Position numbers and translations under genes: made by a program. Of a stretch of 33,080 nt of DNA, positions 32,352 through 33,080 are shown piece by piece. The notes beneath the pieces are model-generated. The model worked only from the letters and a program-made list of their open reading frames with translations, made no database searches and was not told the origin of the DNA. The DNA comes from Bacteroidaceae bacterium (GTDB lineage: Bacteria; Bacteroidota; Bacteroidia; Bacteroidales; Bacteroidaceae): assembly GCA_017614465.1 (NCBI GenBank), contig JAGABW010000015.1:1-33080 (forward strand), given 5' to 3'. Numbering within the stretch: the stretch's first letter is position 1; each line of letters opens with the position of its first letter.

Positions 32352-33080
32352 TCATCTCATATCAATACCTTTTTCCAAAAAATCTGACAACAGTATTGCC
32401 TTTTCAAATGGCGAGTGAGTTAATTCACTATCTGTCAACTCGTTTCTTCCACATATAGCAATACAAGGTACTTGCTTTTCCTTTGCTCTGCATGCAATGC
32501 CATATGGTGCTTTTCCCATAAGTGTCTGGCGATCAAGACATCCTTCACCTGTAATAACCAAATCTGCAGAATCAAGTAATGTGTCAAAGTGTTGCCATTT
32601 CAACATGAGATCAATGCCCGAACAAATTTCCACATTGCGCATAGACAATAATGCAGCACCTACTCCACCTGCAGCACCTGCACCTGGTATCTCAATTATC
32701 GGTTTTCCGCTGATATCCTCAAGATAACGTCCGTAATCACGATTTCTGTTTTCAAGAGCCTCAAGCATATCGTCTGATGCACCTTTTTGACGTGCAAAGA
32801 CATATGTTGCACCGTTAGGTCCGCACAATGGATTTTTCACATCCGAAGCGATAACAAAACGGCATTCATCCAGTACATCTGTGTCTTTCAATGCATCAAG
32901 CATCCCTTTTCCACAATCATTCGTTGCTGAGCCACCAAGTCCGATGATAAAATCCCGACATCCATGGTTGATTGCATGAAGTATTAACTGCCCTGTTCCG
33001 TACGTAGTGGCGTTCAATGGATTACGTTCATTGACAGGAACCAACAGCAAGCCCGATGCCTGAGCCATCTCAATAACAGC
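32352..33080 (-). CDS. Glycerate kinase, 5' part outside the window
   Basis: This enzyme phosphorylates D-glycerate. The visible 242 residues are the C-terminal two thirds; coding continues in frame to the window edge (four more codons before the Met at 33068, reading AVIEMAQASG), and roughly 130 residues are missing. Motifs: EMAQASGL, NPLNATTYGTGQLI, FIIGLGGSATNDCGKGML, VIASDVKNPLCGPNGA, PGAGAAGGVGAALL and VITGEGCLDRQTLMGKAP, all characteristic of the GlxK/GarK-type glycerate kinase family. The product (2- or 3-phosphoglycerate) cannot be decided here. No neighbour on this side suggests a pathway. Confidence 0.92.
   Translation of the reverse strand, partial: AVIEMAQASGLLLVPVNERNPLNATTYGTGQLILHAINHGCRDFIIGLGGSATNDCGKGMLDALKDTDVLDECRFVIASDVKNPLCGPNGATYVFARQKGASDDMLEALENRNRDYGRYLEDISGKPIIEIPGAGAAGGVGAALLSMRNVEICSGIDLMLKWQHFDTLLDSADLVITGEGCLDRQTLMGKAPYGIACRAKEKQVPCIAICGRNELTDSELTHSPFEKAILLSDFLEKGIDMR

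Noticed and set aside
1-33080. CRISPR array, tRNA or rRNA genes, integrase or transposase
   Set aside because: No regularly spaced repeats, no cloverleaf-like sequences and no recognisable recombinase were seen on either strand.

Overview
The window reads as a chromosomal segment of an anaerobic member of the Bacteroidales, most like Prevotella or a close relative. Several lines agree. Promoters carry the Bacteroidetes -7 box (TAnnTTTG). Start codons rarely have a Shine-Dalgarno sequence. DNA is AT-rich. Class III (oxygen-sensitive) ribonucleotide reductase genes are present, and the arabinose gene order matches that known from gut Bacteroides.

Layout. (1) 1-460: a broken reading frame, a 33-codon peptide gene and a perfect 19-bp hairpin terminator. 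(2) 615-6718, plus strand: hisH-hisA-hisF-hisIE, an FtsE-type ABC ATPase, lysC and lysA, tightly packed and probably one amino-acid operon starting at a nearly leaderless promoter. (3) 6730-9859: grpE-dnaJ-folC behind a sequence matching a sigma-54 promoter. (4) 9929-12378: cytoplasmic aldose epimerase and galactokinase, closed by a terminator. (5) 12424-21992: a lipoprotein aldose epimerase, a Na+/sugar symporter, araD, araA, araB and transketolase. This is a complete route from imported L-arabinose to the pentose phosphate pool, but the Nudix-type regulator AraR that sits in the Bacteroides version is absent. (6) 22084-23576: AT-rich accessory DNA with two unknown small genes, a 34-bp tandem duplication, an apparent toxin C-terminal remnant, an Imm50-like immunity gene and an RHS-repeat remnant. 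It looks like a decayed polymorphic-toxin locus. (7) 23607-27906, minus strand: a PLP aminotransferase, nrdG and nrdD, the last with a promoter about 430 nt upstream and two possible leader peptides. (8) 28116-29628, plus strand: a VanZ-like membrane protein overlapping a membrane-anchored CbxX/SpoVK-type AAA ATPase. (9) 29732-32251, minus strand: a DUF262-HNH nuclease-like protein and an EcoRI-family adenine methyltransferase, overlapping by 4 nt, preceded by a 180-nt nested inverted-repeat element that would be transcribed as their leader. (10) 32352-33080: the 3' part of a glycerate kinase gene running off the window.

The most promising unusual parts are the structured RNA/repeat plus methyltransferase plus DUF262-HNH unit, the decayed toxin-immunity locus, and the sigma-54-like promoter in front of chaperone genes. 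No tRNA, rRNA, CRISPR array, integrase or transposase was seen.
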